Assembly (NCBI GenBank): GCA_037974335.1
Contig: CM075761.1
Span: forward strand, 12,637,543 to 12,701,542
From: Prionace glauca
Taxonomy: Eukaryota; Chordata; Chondrichthyes; Carcharhiniformes; Carcharhinidae
Length of the DNA stretch: 64,000 nt
Direction of reading: 5' to 3'
A model generated the notes under the pieces. That model was not told the DNA's origin and searched no databases. It worked only from the letters and a program-made list of their open reading frames with translations. Positions 9,745 to 20,206 of this stretch are shown piece by piece. How positions within the stretch are numbered: the stretch's first letter is position 1; every line of letters starts with the position of its first letter. Made by a program: the position numbers and the translations under genes.

Positions 9745-11790
9745 ACGTTCCGATGAGACAAAGGGGTTTTGGTAGGTCGCGGGAACCGTGGTGCAGAAAG
9801 GCTGTGTTGAACTTAGTCAGGAAGAAAGGGAAGGTGTATAAGAGGTTCAGGGAATTAGGAGAGGTTAAAGATCTTGAGGAGTATAAGGACTGTAGGAAGG
9901 AACTTAAAAGGGAAATTAGGAGAGCCCAGAAGGGGTCATGAGAAGACATTGGCGGGTAAGATTAAGGAGAATCCCAAGGCCTTCTATAAATATGTGAAAG
10001 GTAAAAGGATAAGAAGAGAAGGGATAGGACCTATAAAAGGTGAGGGGGGAAAGGTTTGTGTGAAACCAGAAGAAATGGCAGAGGTGCTTAACAAGTACTT
10101 CGCCTCAGTTTTCACAGTGGAAACTAATCCGGGAGATTTTGTTATGGATTTGCAGCAGATGGAAAAGATTGAATACGTGAATATTAAGGAGGAGGGTGTG
10201 TTGGAACTTTTGAATTCTATCAAGGGAGATAAGTCGCCTGGACCAGATGGGATGTACCCCAGGATACTGTGGGAGGCGAGGGAAGAGATTGCGGAGCCCC
10301 TGACGATGATCTTTGCGTCGTCAATGGAGACGGGAGAGGTTCCAGAGGAATGGAGGATTGCGGATGTAATTCCTATTTTCAAGAAAGGGAACAGAGATAG
10401 CCCGGGAAATTATCGACCGGTGAGTCTGATCTCAGTGGTTGGTACGCTGATGGAGAGGCTTCTGAGGGACAAGATTTACGAACATTTGGAGAGGTTTGAC
10501 ATGATCAGGAATAGTCAGCATGGATTTGTCAAGGGAAGGTCGTGCCTTACTAGCCTAGTTGAGTTCTTCGATAATGTGACTGAACACATTGACGAAGCAA
10601 GTGCCGTGGACGTCGTGTACATGGACTTCAGCAAGGCATTTCATAAGGTCCCCCATGCAAGACTTCTTGAGAAGGTGAGAGGGCATGGGATCCAAGGGCC
10701 TTTGGCCTTGTGGATCCAGAACTGGCTTGCCTGCAGGAGGCAGAGAGTGGTTGTCGATGGGGCTTTTTCTGAATGGAGGTCAGTCACCAGCGGAGTGCCT
10801 CAAGGATCTGTTCTGGGACCCTTGCTGTTTGTCATTTTCATAAATGAACTGGATGAGGAAGTGGAGGATGGGTTAGTAAGTTCGCTGATGACACTAAGGT
10901 CGGTGGTGTTGTGGATGGTCTGGAAGGATGGCAAAAATTGCAGCAGGACATAGATAGAATGCAGGACTGGGCGGAGAAGTGGCAGATGGGCTTCAACGCG
11001 GATAAATGCGTAGTCGTCCATTTTGGCAGAACCAACAGGATGAACGAGTACACTATCAAGGGCAGAAGTCTGAGTAGTGTTGAAGAGCAGAAGGATCTAG
11101 GGGTCCGGGTCCACATGACTCTTAAATCGGCCTCGCAGGTGGAGGAGGTGGTCAAGAAGGCGTATGGTGTACTGGCCTTCATTAATCGAGGGATTGAGTT
11201 TAGGAGTCGGGAGGTAATACTGCAACTTTATAAGACCCTTGTCAGGCCTCATTTAGATTATTGTGCGCAGTTCTGGTCGCCTCACTATAGGAAAGATGTA
11301 GAAGCTATTGAGAGGGTACAGAGGAGATTTACAAGGATGTTGCCTGGACTGGGAGGCATGCCTTATGAAGTTAGGTTCAGGAAGCTGGGACTCTTTTCCC
11401 TGGAGAGACGAAGGTTGAGAGGCGACCTGATAGAAGTTTACAAAATGTTGAGAGGAATAGATAGGGTGGACTCTCAGAGGCCATTTCCCCGGGTTGAAAT
11501 GGTTGCTACGACAGGACACCGATTTAAGGTACAGGGAGGGAAGTACAGAGGTGATGTTAGGGGTAAGTTTTTCACTCAGAGGGTGGTGAGTGAATGGAAT
11601 CGGCTGCCGTCAGTGGTTGTGGAGGCGAACTCGCTGGGGTCTTTTAAAAGGCTTCTGGATGAGTGTATGGGGTTTAATGAGATTGAGGGTTATAGATAAG
11701 TCTGTAGGTTGGTAGGTGTTGATGTGATCGGCGCAACTCGTGGGCCGAAGGGCCTGTTTGTGCTGTAGTGTTTTATGTTCTACTACAAGA
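9745..11790 (+). mobile_element. CR1-B LINE, 5'-truncated, RT frame broken
   Basis: Starts in the linker after the endonuclease (RGFGRSREPWCRKAVLNLV) and runs through the RT to the tail at about 11790. RT blocks are present: [49 protein letters not shown] and [17 protein letters not shown]. The FADD box region is shifted into another frame (the frame reads [11 protein letters not shown] where intact copies read [12 protein letters not shown]). There is also a frame change near 9935. The rest of the C-terminus is open from 10911 to 11699. So it has at least two frameshifts and cannot make a full protein. Confidence 0.92.
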
Positions 11791-11799
11791 TGTACAAGC

Positions 11800-12228
11800 T
11801 TCTGCTTGTACATCTTGTACATTCAGCCCGTTGGGCTTTTTCCACTATTCAATCATGGCTGATAGGTTTCTCAACCTTACTCTCCCGCCTTTTCATCTTA
11901 ACTTTGATCCCCTCGACAATCCGGAACTTGTCCACCCTTGTCCTAAATGATCTGGCACCCAGAGCCTTCTGTGGCAATTAATTCCACAGATTCACCATTC
12001 TCTGTAATTCTACTGATCTCTGTCCAAAAGGGTTGTTCCTTCGTTCTGAGGCTGTGCGTCGGATTATAGTCCCTCCTATTCATGGCACGATCTTCCCCAT
12101 GTCCACTCTATCCAGGCCTTTCAGAATTCGGTAAGTTTCAATATGATCCCCCTTATCCTTCTAAAATCCATTGAGTACAGACCCAGTGTCCTTCAACCAA
12201 CTGCCATATAGATCACATCCTACCACCC
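11800..12228 (-). mobile_element. Old CR1-like LINE 3' fragment
   Basis: Plus-strand AGCCCGTTGGGCTTTTTCCA, then CATGGCTGATAGGTTTCTCAA and GTCCACTCTATCCAGGCC mirror the family C 3' end and RT C-terminus on the minus strand, much diverged. Confidence 0.6.
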
Positions 12229-12234
12229 TGGAAG

Positions 12235-12830
12235 TTGCATGCTTGTTGTCAGTGCAGCTTTAAGAGTTGTTTTTAATTGATGCTCAGAACCTGAGGTGAT
12301 GTAATTGTGCAGAGGAGAGAAAAAACACTATGTGTAGCTTCGGTGACAAGGGTTTGGTTTCCGTTTTCAGTTAGGAGCTGCAGGTTGGAGTGAGTTTTAA
12401 AATGGAGAACAAGCTAAAAAGAAGTGTTTTTTTCACTGAAAGGTGAAAATCTCTTGTTCTTGGGAGCTGGAACAGAGTCTCTCTGGGGTTTTGGGAAGCT
12501 GTCTTGACTTCAAACTGTTTGGCGTGAATCCAGAGAACTGCAGACCAAGGAACTCAAATTACCAGTAGTCACGTGAACATTAGGTTGTGCTGTGTTAAAC
12601 CTGTGAAAAGGTTGTTTTTTTTTGCTTCAGGGAGGTTTTGGTTTTGATTGGGAAAACCTATCTCTATTCATGAAGAATTATACATTACAGCGGATGTTTT
12701 ACTTTTTTTGTAGTTAATAAAGATCTTGCTATTTTTCTTATTATACATGTTAACTATATTCTTATCTTTTGTTTTGAAAGAAGCTCCCTATTGGTCTTTT
12801 GAATCACTCCTGAAGGGAAATAGAACATGC
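12235..12830 (+). repeat. Possible solo LTR-like fossil
   Basis: A non-coding block of about 600 bp with AGTTAATAAAGATCTTGC (a polyadenylation-like signal) near its 3' side. It resembles a solitary terminal repeat of an old LTR-type element, but no internal region, partner repeat or target duplication was found. Low confidence. Confidence 0.25.
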
Positions 12831-13237
12831 ATATCCTAGTCAAGTTCAAACTGCAAAATGTATGATTCATAAAACACATTGCCATTTCTAACTGGAACCA
12901 TAACAAATGATAAGGTCATGATGTAGTTGGCGTTGCGACAGATGTTAGCGATATATCTACAAAGGACAGAAGTGTGGACAAGGAATCCCTTAATCAGGGT
13001 CAAGGTTGCAACAATAGCTCTGAGGTCAATCCTCCTTCCAAAACACACAATTCTCACATTGTGGATCAAACCAAGGCTTCAAGTTAAACATCAAAACTCA
13101 CTGTGCAAAAATAATTTTTTCCCCTAATTGTTTTATTGATAAAATATGTCCCAGGTCATGACAAAAATGGCAACATGGCCACCACAGGAAGTGACAAAAC
13201 ATTCAGTGTGTTCTATGTCGATTATGCAGTATTCTGA

Positions 13238-13352
13238 GTTGCGTCAAGGAACAAAAACCGCCCGGGAAAGAGGCCCTTCGGCCCAACGAGCCCGTGCCGC
13301 CATTTTAACATTACCAGCACCCACCCCCTCCACCCATGACCCTTATCTATTG
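13238..13352 (-). mobile_element. LINE 3' tail fragment (TTCTTTG family)
   Basis: GGAACAAAAACCGCCCGGGA, AGAGGCCCTTCGGCCCAACG and GCCGCCATTTTAACATT are the complement of the tail at 6960-7077. Confidence 0.7.
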
Positions 13353-14061
13353 TTTTATAGAAATCCATATTGAGGGAAACTAAACAAAGCAATGAAAAGG
13401 AAACTTGATGAAACTCAAATGAGTTATTGCAGAAACTGTAATGATATTCAAGTTTTCTGTTTGGGTAATGATGCAATCAGGTAAATAACAAAGGCTTTTC
13501 AAAATAGTCATCACATAAAGTGCTATCTAAGTCGGCCTCAGAGAATGGGTGCACCCTGAGTTGCTTCAATATAATTGCTGTACGTGGAAAATACATTGCA
13601 CACAACACAAGAACACAATAATTGCATATATTCAACACTCATTGCATACGTCCAGATATGTTCTAGCTTGGTATGGCTCCCGCTCTGACCAAGACCATAA
13701 GAAACTATAAAGAGTTGTGAACGTAGTCCAGTCTATCACACAAACCATCCTCCCATCCATTGACTTCTTCTACAATTCCCGCTGCCTCGGGAAAAGCAGC
13801 CGGCATAATCAAAGACCTGCGCACTCCAGATATACGTTATTCTAGCTTCTTCCGTCGGAAAAACATACATAAAATTCTGAGGTCACGTAACAACTGACTC
13901 AAGAAGAGTTTCTTCCCTTCTGCCATCGGACTTTTGAATGGACCTACCTTATAATAAGTTGATTTTTCTCTGCACCCCAGCTATGACCTCAACACTATAC
14001 CCTGCACCATTTTCCTTTCCTTCTCCCCTACGTACTCTATGAACGGTATGTTTTGTCTGTA

Positions 14062-14328
14062 GAACGGAGTTGAGGAGGATTTTCTTCATTCAAAGGGTGG
14101 TGAATCTCTGGAATTCTCTGCCCGTTGAAGTGGTGGAGGCTGCCTCGCTAAATATTTTTAAGAAACGGGTTGATGGGTTTTTGATAAGAGAGGGGATTAA
14201 GGGTTATGGGGAGAGGGCGGGAAGGTGGAGCTGAGTCACGACAGATCAGCCATGATCTTATTGAATGGCGGGGCAGGCTCGAAGGGCTAGATGGCCGATT
14301 CCTGCTCCTATTTCTTATGTTCTTATGT
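14062..14328 (+). mobile_element. Family C LINE 3' fragment (TTCTTATG tail)
   Basis: RT C-terminal remnant (TTCAAAGGGTGGTGAATCTC, TGGAATTCTCTGCCCGTTGA), the ATCAGCCATGATCTTATTGA block, GGCTCGAAGGGCTAGATGGC and the tail TTCTTATGTTCTTATG. Inserted into an older LINE. Confidence 0.88.
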
Positions 14329-14383
14329 TACTGTGCAAGGAAGAATACTTTTCATTCTATGCCAATACCTGTCACAGGTATTG

Positions 14384-15966
14384 GAGGAGGATGTGTTAGA
14401 ACTTTTGAATTCTATCAAGGTAGATAAGTCGCCTGGACCAGATGGGATGTACCCCAGGATACTGTGGGAGGCCGGGGAAGTGATTGCAGAGCCCTTGGCG
14501 ATGATCTTTGCGTCGTCAATGGAGACGGGAGAGGTTCCGGAAGATTGGAGGATTGCGGATGTAGTCCCTATTTTCAAGAAAGGGAACAGAGATAGCCCGG
14601 GAAATTACCGCCCGGTGAGTCTGACCTCAGTGGTTGGTAAGCTGATGGAGAGGCTTCTGAGGGACAAGATTTACGAGCATTTGGAGAGGTTTGACATGAT
14701 CAGGAATAGTCAGCATGGATTTGTCAAGTGCCTTACGAGCCTAGTTGAGTTCTTCGATAATGTGACTGAACACATTGACGAAGGAAGTGCCGTGGACGTA
14801 GTGTACATGGACTTCAGCAAGGCGTTTGATAAGGTCCCCCATGCAAGACTTCTTGAGAAGGTGAGAGGGCATGGGATCCAAGGGCCTTTGGCCTTGTGGA
14901 TCCAGAAGTGGCTTGCCTGCAGAAGGCAGAGAGTGGTTGTGGATGGGTCTTTTTCGGAATGGAGGTCAGTCACCAGTGGGGTGCCCCAGGGATCTGTTCT
15001 GGGACCCTTGTTGTTTGTCATTTTCATAAATGACCTGAATGAGGAAGTGGAGGGATGGGTTAGCAAGTTCGCTGATGACACGAAGGTCGGCGGTGTTGTG
15101 GATGGTCTGGAAGGATGTCAAAAGTTGCAGCAGGACATAGATAGGATGCAGGAATGGGCGGAGAAGTGGCAGATGGACTTCAACGCGGATAAGTGTGCAG
15201 TAGTCCATTTCGGCAGAACCAACGGGATGAACGAGTACACTATTAAGGGCGGGGGTCTTAGTAGCGTTGAAGAGCAGAAGGATCTCGGCGTCCGGGTTCA
15301 CAGGACTCTTAAATCGGCCTCGCAGGTGGAGGAGGTGGTCAAGAAGGCGTATGGTATACTGGCCTTCATTAATCGAGGGATTGAGGTTAGGAGTCGGGAG
15401 GTAATGCTGCAACTTTACAGGACCCTCGTCAGGCCTCATTTGGAGTACTGTGCGCAGTTCTGGTCGCCTCACTATAGGAAAGACGTAGAAGCTATTGAAA
15501 GGGTGCAGAGGAGATTTACAAGGATGTTGCCTGGACTGGGAGGCATGCCTTCTGAAGATAGGTTGAGGGAGCTGGGACTCTTTTCCCTGGAGAGGCGAAG
15601 GTTGAGAGGCGACCTGTTAGAAGTTTATAAAATGTTGAGAGGAATAGATAGGGTGGACTCTCAGAGGCTATTTCCCCGGGTTGAAATGGTCGCTACGAGA
15701 GGACACAGATTTAAGGTGCGGGGAGGGAAGTACAGAGGTGATGTTAGGGGTAAGTTTTTCACTCAGAGGGTGGTGAGTGAATGGAATCGGCTGCCGTCGT
15801 CGGTGGTGGAGGCGAACTCGTTGGGGTCTTTTAAAAGACTTCTGGATGAGTATATGGGGTTTAATGGGATTGGGGGTTATAGATAGGTCTATAGATTGGT
15901 GGGGTTGATGCGATCGGCGCAACTCGAGGGCCGAAGGGCCTGTTTGTGCTGTGGTGTTCTGTGTTC
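14384..15966 (+). mobile_element. CR1-B LINE, 5'-truncated, RT open
   Basis: From [20 protein letters not shown] to the stop at 15886 the RT is open (about 500 residues), including [13 protein letters not shown] and the C-terminal YMGFNGIGGYR. Upstream sequence in the same frame (from 14291) belongs to the host repeat and is not LINE protein. Compared with the 36.7 kb copy it lacks the GRS residues in HGFVK(GRS)CLTSL, a small in-frame deletion. The tail GGGCCGAAGGGCCTG ends in TTCTGTGTTCTA. There is no endonuclease, so the copy is not autonomous. Confidence 0.92.
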
Positions 15967-16199
15967 TAGTATTAAATCAAATAAGATCTAGACATTCGAT
16001 AAACGGAATGTTTTGTCTTTATAGTGTACAAGAGACAATGCTTTTAACTCTTTCCCCATGCATGTGGCAATAATAAATCAAATCAGTTCAATGCTGGCTG
16101 TCTGAGATTAACTAATTGGCACCAATATCAACCGTTTGTTCCGTATTCGTAAAATTACCAATAAAGGAAACTATATTAATGTCAGATAAAGGCAAACTG

Positions 16200-16600
16200 T
16201 TAATGACAGAACTGAAACACAGAATGACACAGACCAAACGGAGTCCATTCCGGCCTTCCTGGCAATCTTGTCTCTTTCAATATAGCATTTGTCCCTCTTC
16301 CCTTTTTTGCCAATATTCCAACAATGCCTCCCCATCAAGTATTTATTTAATTCCCCCTGTGAAACCATCAAATTAGTCTGCATCTCCAATCACAATTCAT
16401 CGTGTCGTTAAAAAAAAAACCTTCACCTCGATGGTTCAGTCCCTTTCTTACTTGAATCTGTTTTGAATTATCTTGAATCCGTTTCCCTCTTCCCTCACAA
16501 GGCCTCCAAACCTTCTGTCATTGTAAAGGTTTTCTCCTCACTTTCTCCATGGACCCAATAGTGGGGAATTCTATTTTCATGGCCAAATTATCTTCAAGGT
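16200..16600 (-). mobile_element. Possible decayed LINE 3' remnant
   Basis: CACCTCGATGGTTCAGTCCC and TTCTCCTCACTTTCTCCATG on the plus strand look like the complement of an old LINE C-terminus and 3' UTR. No readable protein block is left. Confidence 0.3.
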
Positions 16601-16604
16601 TATA

Positions 16605-17042
16605 AAAGCAAAGAGAGGTTGGGTAAATTTGGTTTGTTCTCACTGGAATGATGGAGGTTGAGGGTGACCTGGTAGAGGTTTACAAGTTTACTAGTCGCAT
16701 GAATAGAGTGGATAGTCAGATGTACTTTCCTCGGGTAGAAAAGTCACAACTGGGGGCTTTAATTCTAAGCTGAATGGGGAAAAGATTAGAGGAGATAAAC
16801 AGTACAAGTTTTTTTACACAGAGGTGATGAATCTGTAACATGCTGTCTGGAGAGGTGGTGGGAGCAGATACCATAGCGACATCTAAGGGACAACTAGAAG
16901 AACGCATGAATGGGTTCGATTTGGAAGGTTATGGACTCCGAAAGTGCACACAGTTTTTGACCAGCCAGGCACTATAATCGGGGGAAGCCTGGAGTGCCGA
17001 AGGGCTTGTTCCTATGCTCTAACTTTATTTGTTCTTTGTAAC
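16605..17042 (+). mobile_element. Old CR1-like LINE 3' fragment
   Basis: Decayed RT C-terminus (GAGGGTGACCTGGTAGAGGTTT, TGAATAGAGTGGATAGTCAG) followed by TGGAGTGCCGAAGGGCTTGT and a TTCTTTG end. Confidence 0.75.
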
Positions 17043-17065
17043 TCTGATTAGTAAATCAGAGTCAC

Positions 17066-17388
17066 TGTGTGGCACGGTAGCACACTGGTTAGCACTGCTG
17101 TTTCATAGCTTCACGTCCTGTGTTCGATTCCCGGCTCGGGTCACTGTCTGTGTGGAGTTTTCACATTCTCCTCGCGTCTGTGTGAGTTTCCTCTGGGTAA
17201 TCCGGTTTCATCCCACTGACCAAAGATGTGTGGGTTAGATTGATTGGCCATGCCAAGAAATTGTACCTTAGCATCCAGGGATGTGTAGGTTAGAGGATTA
17301 GCGTATAGAATATATGGGGGTGGGGTTGTGTTCGGTGCAGACTCGATGGGCCGAAGGACTTCTCTCTGCACCGTACGATTCTATAAAT
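17066..17388 (+). mobile_element. tRNA-derived SINE (HE1/V-SINE-like)
   Basis: A-box region TGGCACGGTAGCACACTGGT, B-box GTGTTCGATTCCCGGCTCGG, a diverged core (TCCGGTTTCATCCCACTGAC) and a 3' end with GATGGGCCGAAGGACTTCTC and TCTGCACCGTACG. Confidence 0.9.
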
Positions 17389-17961
17389 CTCTCAAAGGTA
17401 ACTGAAATTCAGCACTAAAAGCGTGATATATTTATTTTCAAAACTAGTCTTGTTATAGATAAACAAAATAGTCTTGTTATAGATATGGTACTTCGGCTGA
17501 AGGGGAATCCGATGATGCGACAACACCTTGAGTTGCCTCCGCTGATGTCCACTTGCGTGCCAGAAATTTGAGCAATTATAGAATGTAGCTACCTAAGATA
17601 CTATCCAGCAATTAACTTAACATGATCTCATCTAATATTTACTACGCCATCTATTCATGACAAATCCATAATTCGAATTGTAACTTGACGCTTAAAATGT
17701 TGATCTGTCACTTGTTCTTTAAACTAAAGGAAACCCTCTCCTTAAACAAAATGGCTTCCTGGTTGCTAAGCAATACATAACAATAATTTCAATTCGCTCA
17801 GCGTTTTTGTGAGGCAGTCAAAACGAGTTAATCTGCTGGAGGAGGGCTTGAACATCTGGCAGAATTCCCAGGTTGGACTCCGTGTATCCAACACACAATT
17901 ACATTATTTGTCTCTTTAATCAATGCACGATTTCATAATTATCCCAAAATGTAAGTTACGT
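17389..17961. other. No gene recognised
   Basis: AT-rich sequence without a domain or repeat that I can name. A 30-bp stretch is nearly duplicated at 17446-17485 (AGTCTTGTTATAGATA twice). Confidence 0.5.
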
Positions 17962-18066
17962 AGAACATAGAACATACAACAATACAGCACAGGACAGGCC
18001 CTTCGGCCCTACAATGTTGTGCCGAGCTATGTCTAAACCCAAGATCAAGCTATCCTACTGTGTATG
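17962..18066 (-). mobile_element. LINE 3' tail fragment
   Basis: AGAACATAGAACATACAAC, then CAGGCCCTTCGGCCCTACA and TGTTGTGCCGAGCTATGTC. A similar fragment is at 41420-41520. Confidence 0.75.
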
Positions 18067-18254
18067 TTTGAAGCAGAGTTTTATGTTTTACCTAGCTCAA
18101 TGACACAATCAGTCCTTGAGTTATGAAATTTAATACCAGCATTCTTCCCAGCCACTCATTTAGAAAATGTCATTACTACATTATTTAAATAATCATTTCA
18201 TTCTAAAACCCTCTTATATGACGCCCTATGCTTGCATATCTCAATCTAGTAAGA

Positions 18255-19418
18255 GTGAGATTTTGAACCGTTTATTGTTGAATTATATTGAGATGTGGAA
18301 TCATGCTGTGTTTTATTAGACTGAAATGCGGAATCATGTTGAGTTATATTAGATTAAGGTGTTGAATCATGTTGAGTTGCATTAGACTGAGATGAGGAAT
18401 CGTAATGGACGAAAAGGGATTGGTTTAGGCTTGTGGGTCATTGTTTTGTAACTGGTCGGCGCAACATCGTGGGCCGAAGGGCCTGTTCTGCGCTGTAATG
18501 TTCTATGTTCTATGTTCTAATGTGTGTGTTAATTGAAATGTTGAATCATATTGAGATGCATTAGATTGAGACGTGGGATCCTATTGTGGTGTGTTAGATT
18601 AAGATGTGGAATTAGATTGTGTTGTTCTACATTGAGATGTGGAATCATAATGTGTTATAGTAGATTGAGATGTGGAAACATATTGAGTTGCATTGGATTC
18701 AGATGTGGAATTGCATTGTGTTGTGTTAGAATGAGATGTAGAATCATGTAATGTTGTATTAGATTGAGTTGTGGAATCATAATATGTTAGATTGAGATGC
18801 AGAATCACAGTGAGTTGCATTAGCTTGAGTTGTAGAATCGTATTGAGTTAGAATGAGGTGTGTAATTATATTGACTTGTATTAGAATGAGGCATGGAATC
18901 ATATTGTGTTGTATGAGAATGAGACGTGGAATAATATTGAGTTGCATTAAATTGAGATGTGGAATTATATTGTGTAGTGTTAGATTGAAATGTGTAATCA
19001 TTTTGTGTCATATTGGAGTGAGATGTGGAATTGTTTTGTGTTATATTAGATTGTGATGTGAAATCAGATTGCGTTTTGTTCAGCTGAGTTGACGAATCAT
19101 ATTGTGTTGCATTAGATTGAGATTTGCAATTGTGTGTTATTGTACAACACATTAAATGTTATGCTGTATTAGGTTGAGACCTGGAATCTTGCTGAGTTAT
19201 ATTAGATTGAAAAGTGGAATCATATTGTGTCGTTTAAGAGTGAGATGTTGTATTAGATTGAGATTTGGAAACATATTGTGTTGTATTAAATTGAGATGAG
19301 AATTCATGCTGAGTTTTATTACATTGAGGTGAGGAATTGTACTATGTTGCATTATATTAAGATGTGGAATTGCACTGTGTTGGCTTAGACTGATATATTG
19401 AATCATATTGCATTGTGT
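18255..19418. repeat. Minisatellite, period about 34-36 bp, interrupted
   Basis: More than 25 imperfect copies of a unit like TTAGATTGAGATGTGGAATC followed by ATATTGTGTTGTA. Copies are diverged from each other. The array is interrupted by a CR1-A tail at 18405-18520. Short open frames on both strands (Met/Arg/Cys-rich or Ser/Thr/Asn-rich) are by-products of the repeat. Confidence 0.92.
18405..18520 (+). mobile_element. CR1-A LINE, very short 3' fragment inside the minisatellite
   Basis: GACGAAAAGGGATTGGTTTAG, AACTGGTCGGCGCAACATCG and the tail TTCTATGTTCTATGTTCTA; close to the 3' end of the 31.2-32.9 kb copy. Confidence 0.88.
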
Positions 19419-19624
19419 GAGGGTGGTCAGTGAATGGAATCGGCTGCCGTCAGAGGTGGTGGAGGCGAAGTCGCTGGGGTCTTTTAAAAGACTTCTGGAT
19501 GAGTATATGGGGTTTAATGAGATTGAGGGTTATAGATAGGTCTGTAGGTTGGTAGGTGTTGATGTGATCGGCGCAACTCGTGGGCCGAAGAGCCTGTTTG
19601 TGCTGTAGTGTTCTATGTTCTATA
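19419..19624 (+). mobile_element. CR1-B LINE 3' fragment
   Basis: RT end GGGTGGTCAGTGAATGGAAT through GAGTATATGGGGTTTAATGA, then CGATCGGCGCAACTCG-like sequence and a TTCTATG tail. It abuts the minisatellite. Confidence 0.9.
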
Positions 19625-20139
19625 TCACAGGATACATTTGGAATTGAATTACTGAAACATCACAGCCAGGCGAAGGACAATATTAAAGCAGCATCCGACC
19701 CAGAGATGCAAGAAGGAATTCTCTGGCCACGCTGGTGTAAAAGCCAGAAATTTCCGCCCGAACGTCAATGGAATTTCAGATTCTTCACGACCCACCCGCT
19801 CATAATCTGGTGGCGGACGGGATGGGAGAATTCCGGCCAGGATGACAGCACCTTTGGTGGGAGAATACAGCCCCAAACACCATGAGTTAATTGATGTGAT
19901 GAACATTTTTTTTCAATCTTTACAACACACCAATTCATTCCGAGACATAGACATATTCCACCTCCTGAATCAATGACGTCATGTGTTTGCTCATTTGATG
20001 AAAATCTACGTCGGGTGATGTTGTAATGACAACTTCCCAGAGGTGAATCTACAGAACATAAAGTAGTGTTTGTGAATCTACTCCCTCAGAGTTAATAGAG
20101 ATCATCTGCAGAGCCAAAGGGTATTTCATTCACCGGAAA
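19625..20139. other. Upstream region of the GPR139-like gene
   Basis: No repeat recognised between the CR1-B tail and the first coding exon. It should hold the promoter and 5' UTR; I see no clear TATA box. Part of 19680-19880 reads like a decayed dispersed repeat but cannot be named. Confidence 0.4.
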
Positions 20140-20206
20140 ATGCTTCGCCAATTCCAAATTGCGAAGGAAATATTCTACCTGATCCTCAGCGTTATTGGTG
20201 TGCCTG
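20140..20206 (+). CDS. GPR139-like receptor, exon 1
   Basis: The ATG at 20140 opens 22 codons plus one base, ending GGTGTGCCTG before the donor GTAAGT. It supplies the short extracellular N-terminus and first half of TM1. It is too short for an ORF caller, and is identified because its end joins exon 2 in frame to give VIGVPVNLLVIVIL. Confidence 0.85.

Larger units (their letters stand above)
13640..16086 (+). mobile_element. Old L2/Rex-like LINE 3' end carrying two nested LINEs
   Basis: The host element shows GCTTGGTATGGCTCCCGCTC and TGCCTCGGGAAAAGCAGCC, GCATAATCAAAGACC, then the tail ACGGTATGTTTTGTCTGTA. It is interrupted by a family C LINE at about 14062-14328 and resumes with CTGTGCAAGGAAGAATACTTT. 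A CR1-B at 14384-15966 interrupts it again, and it resumes with TATTAAATCAAATA. A second similar tail follows at 15990-16086. GTATT on both sides of the CR1-B (14378-14382, 15967-15971) may be a short target duplication. Confidence 0.7.

Noticed and set aside
12235-12830. LTR-type element
   Set aside because: Kept only as a low-confidence fossil; no partner repeat, internal region or target duplication supports more.
18551-19406. Short Cys/Arg- and Asn/Ser-rich frames on both strands
   Set aside because: They follow the 35-bp period of the minisatellite and are not genes.
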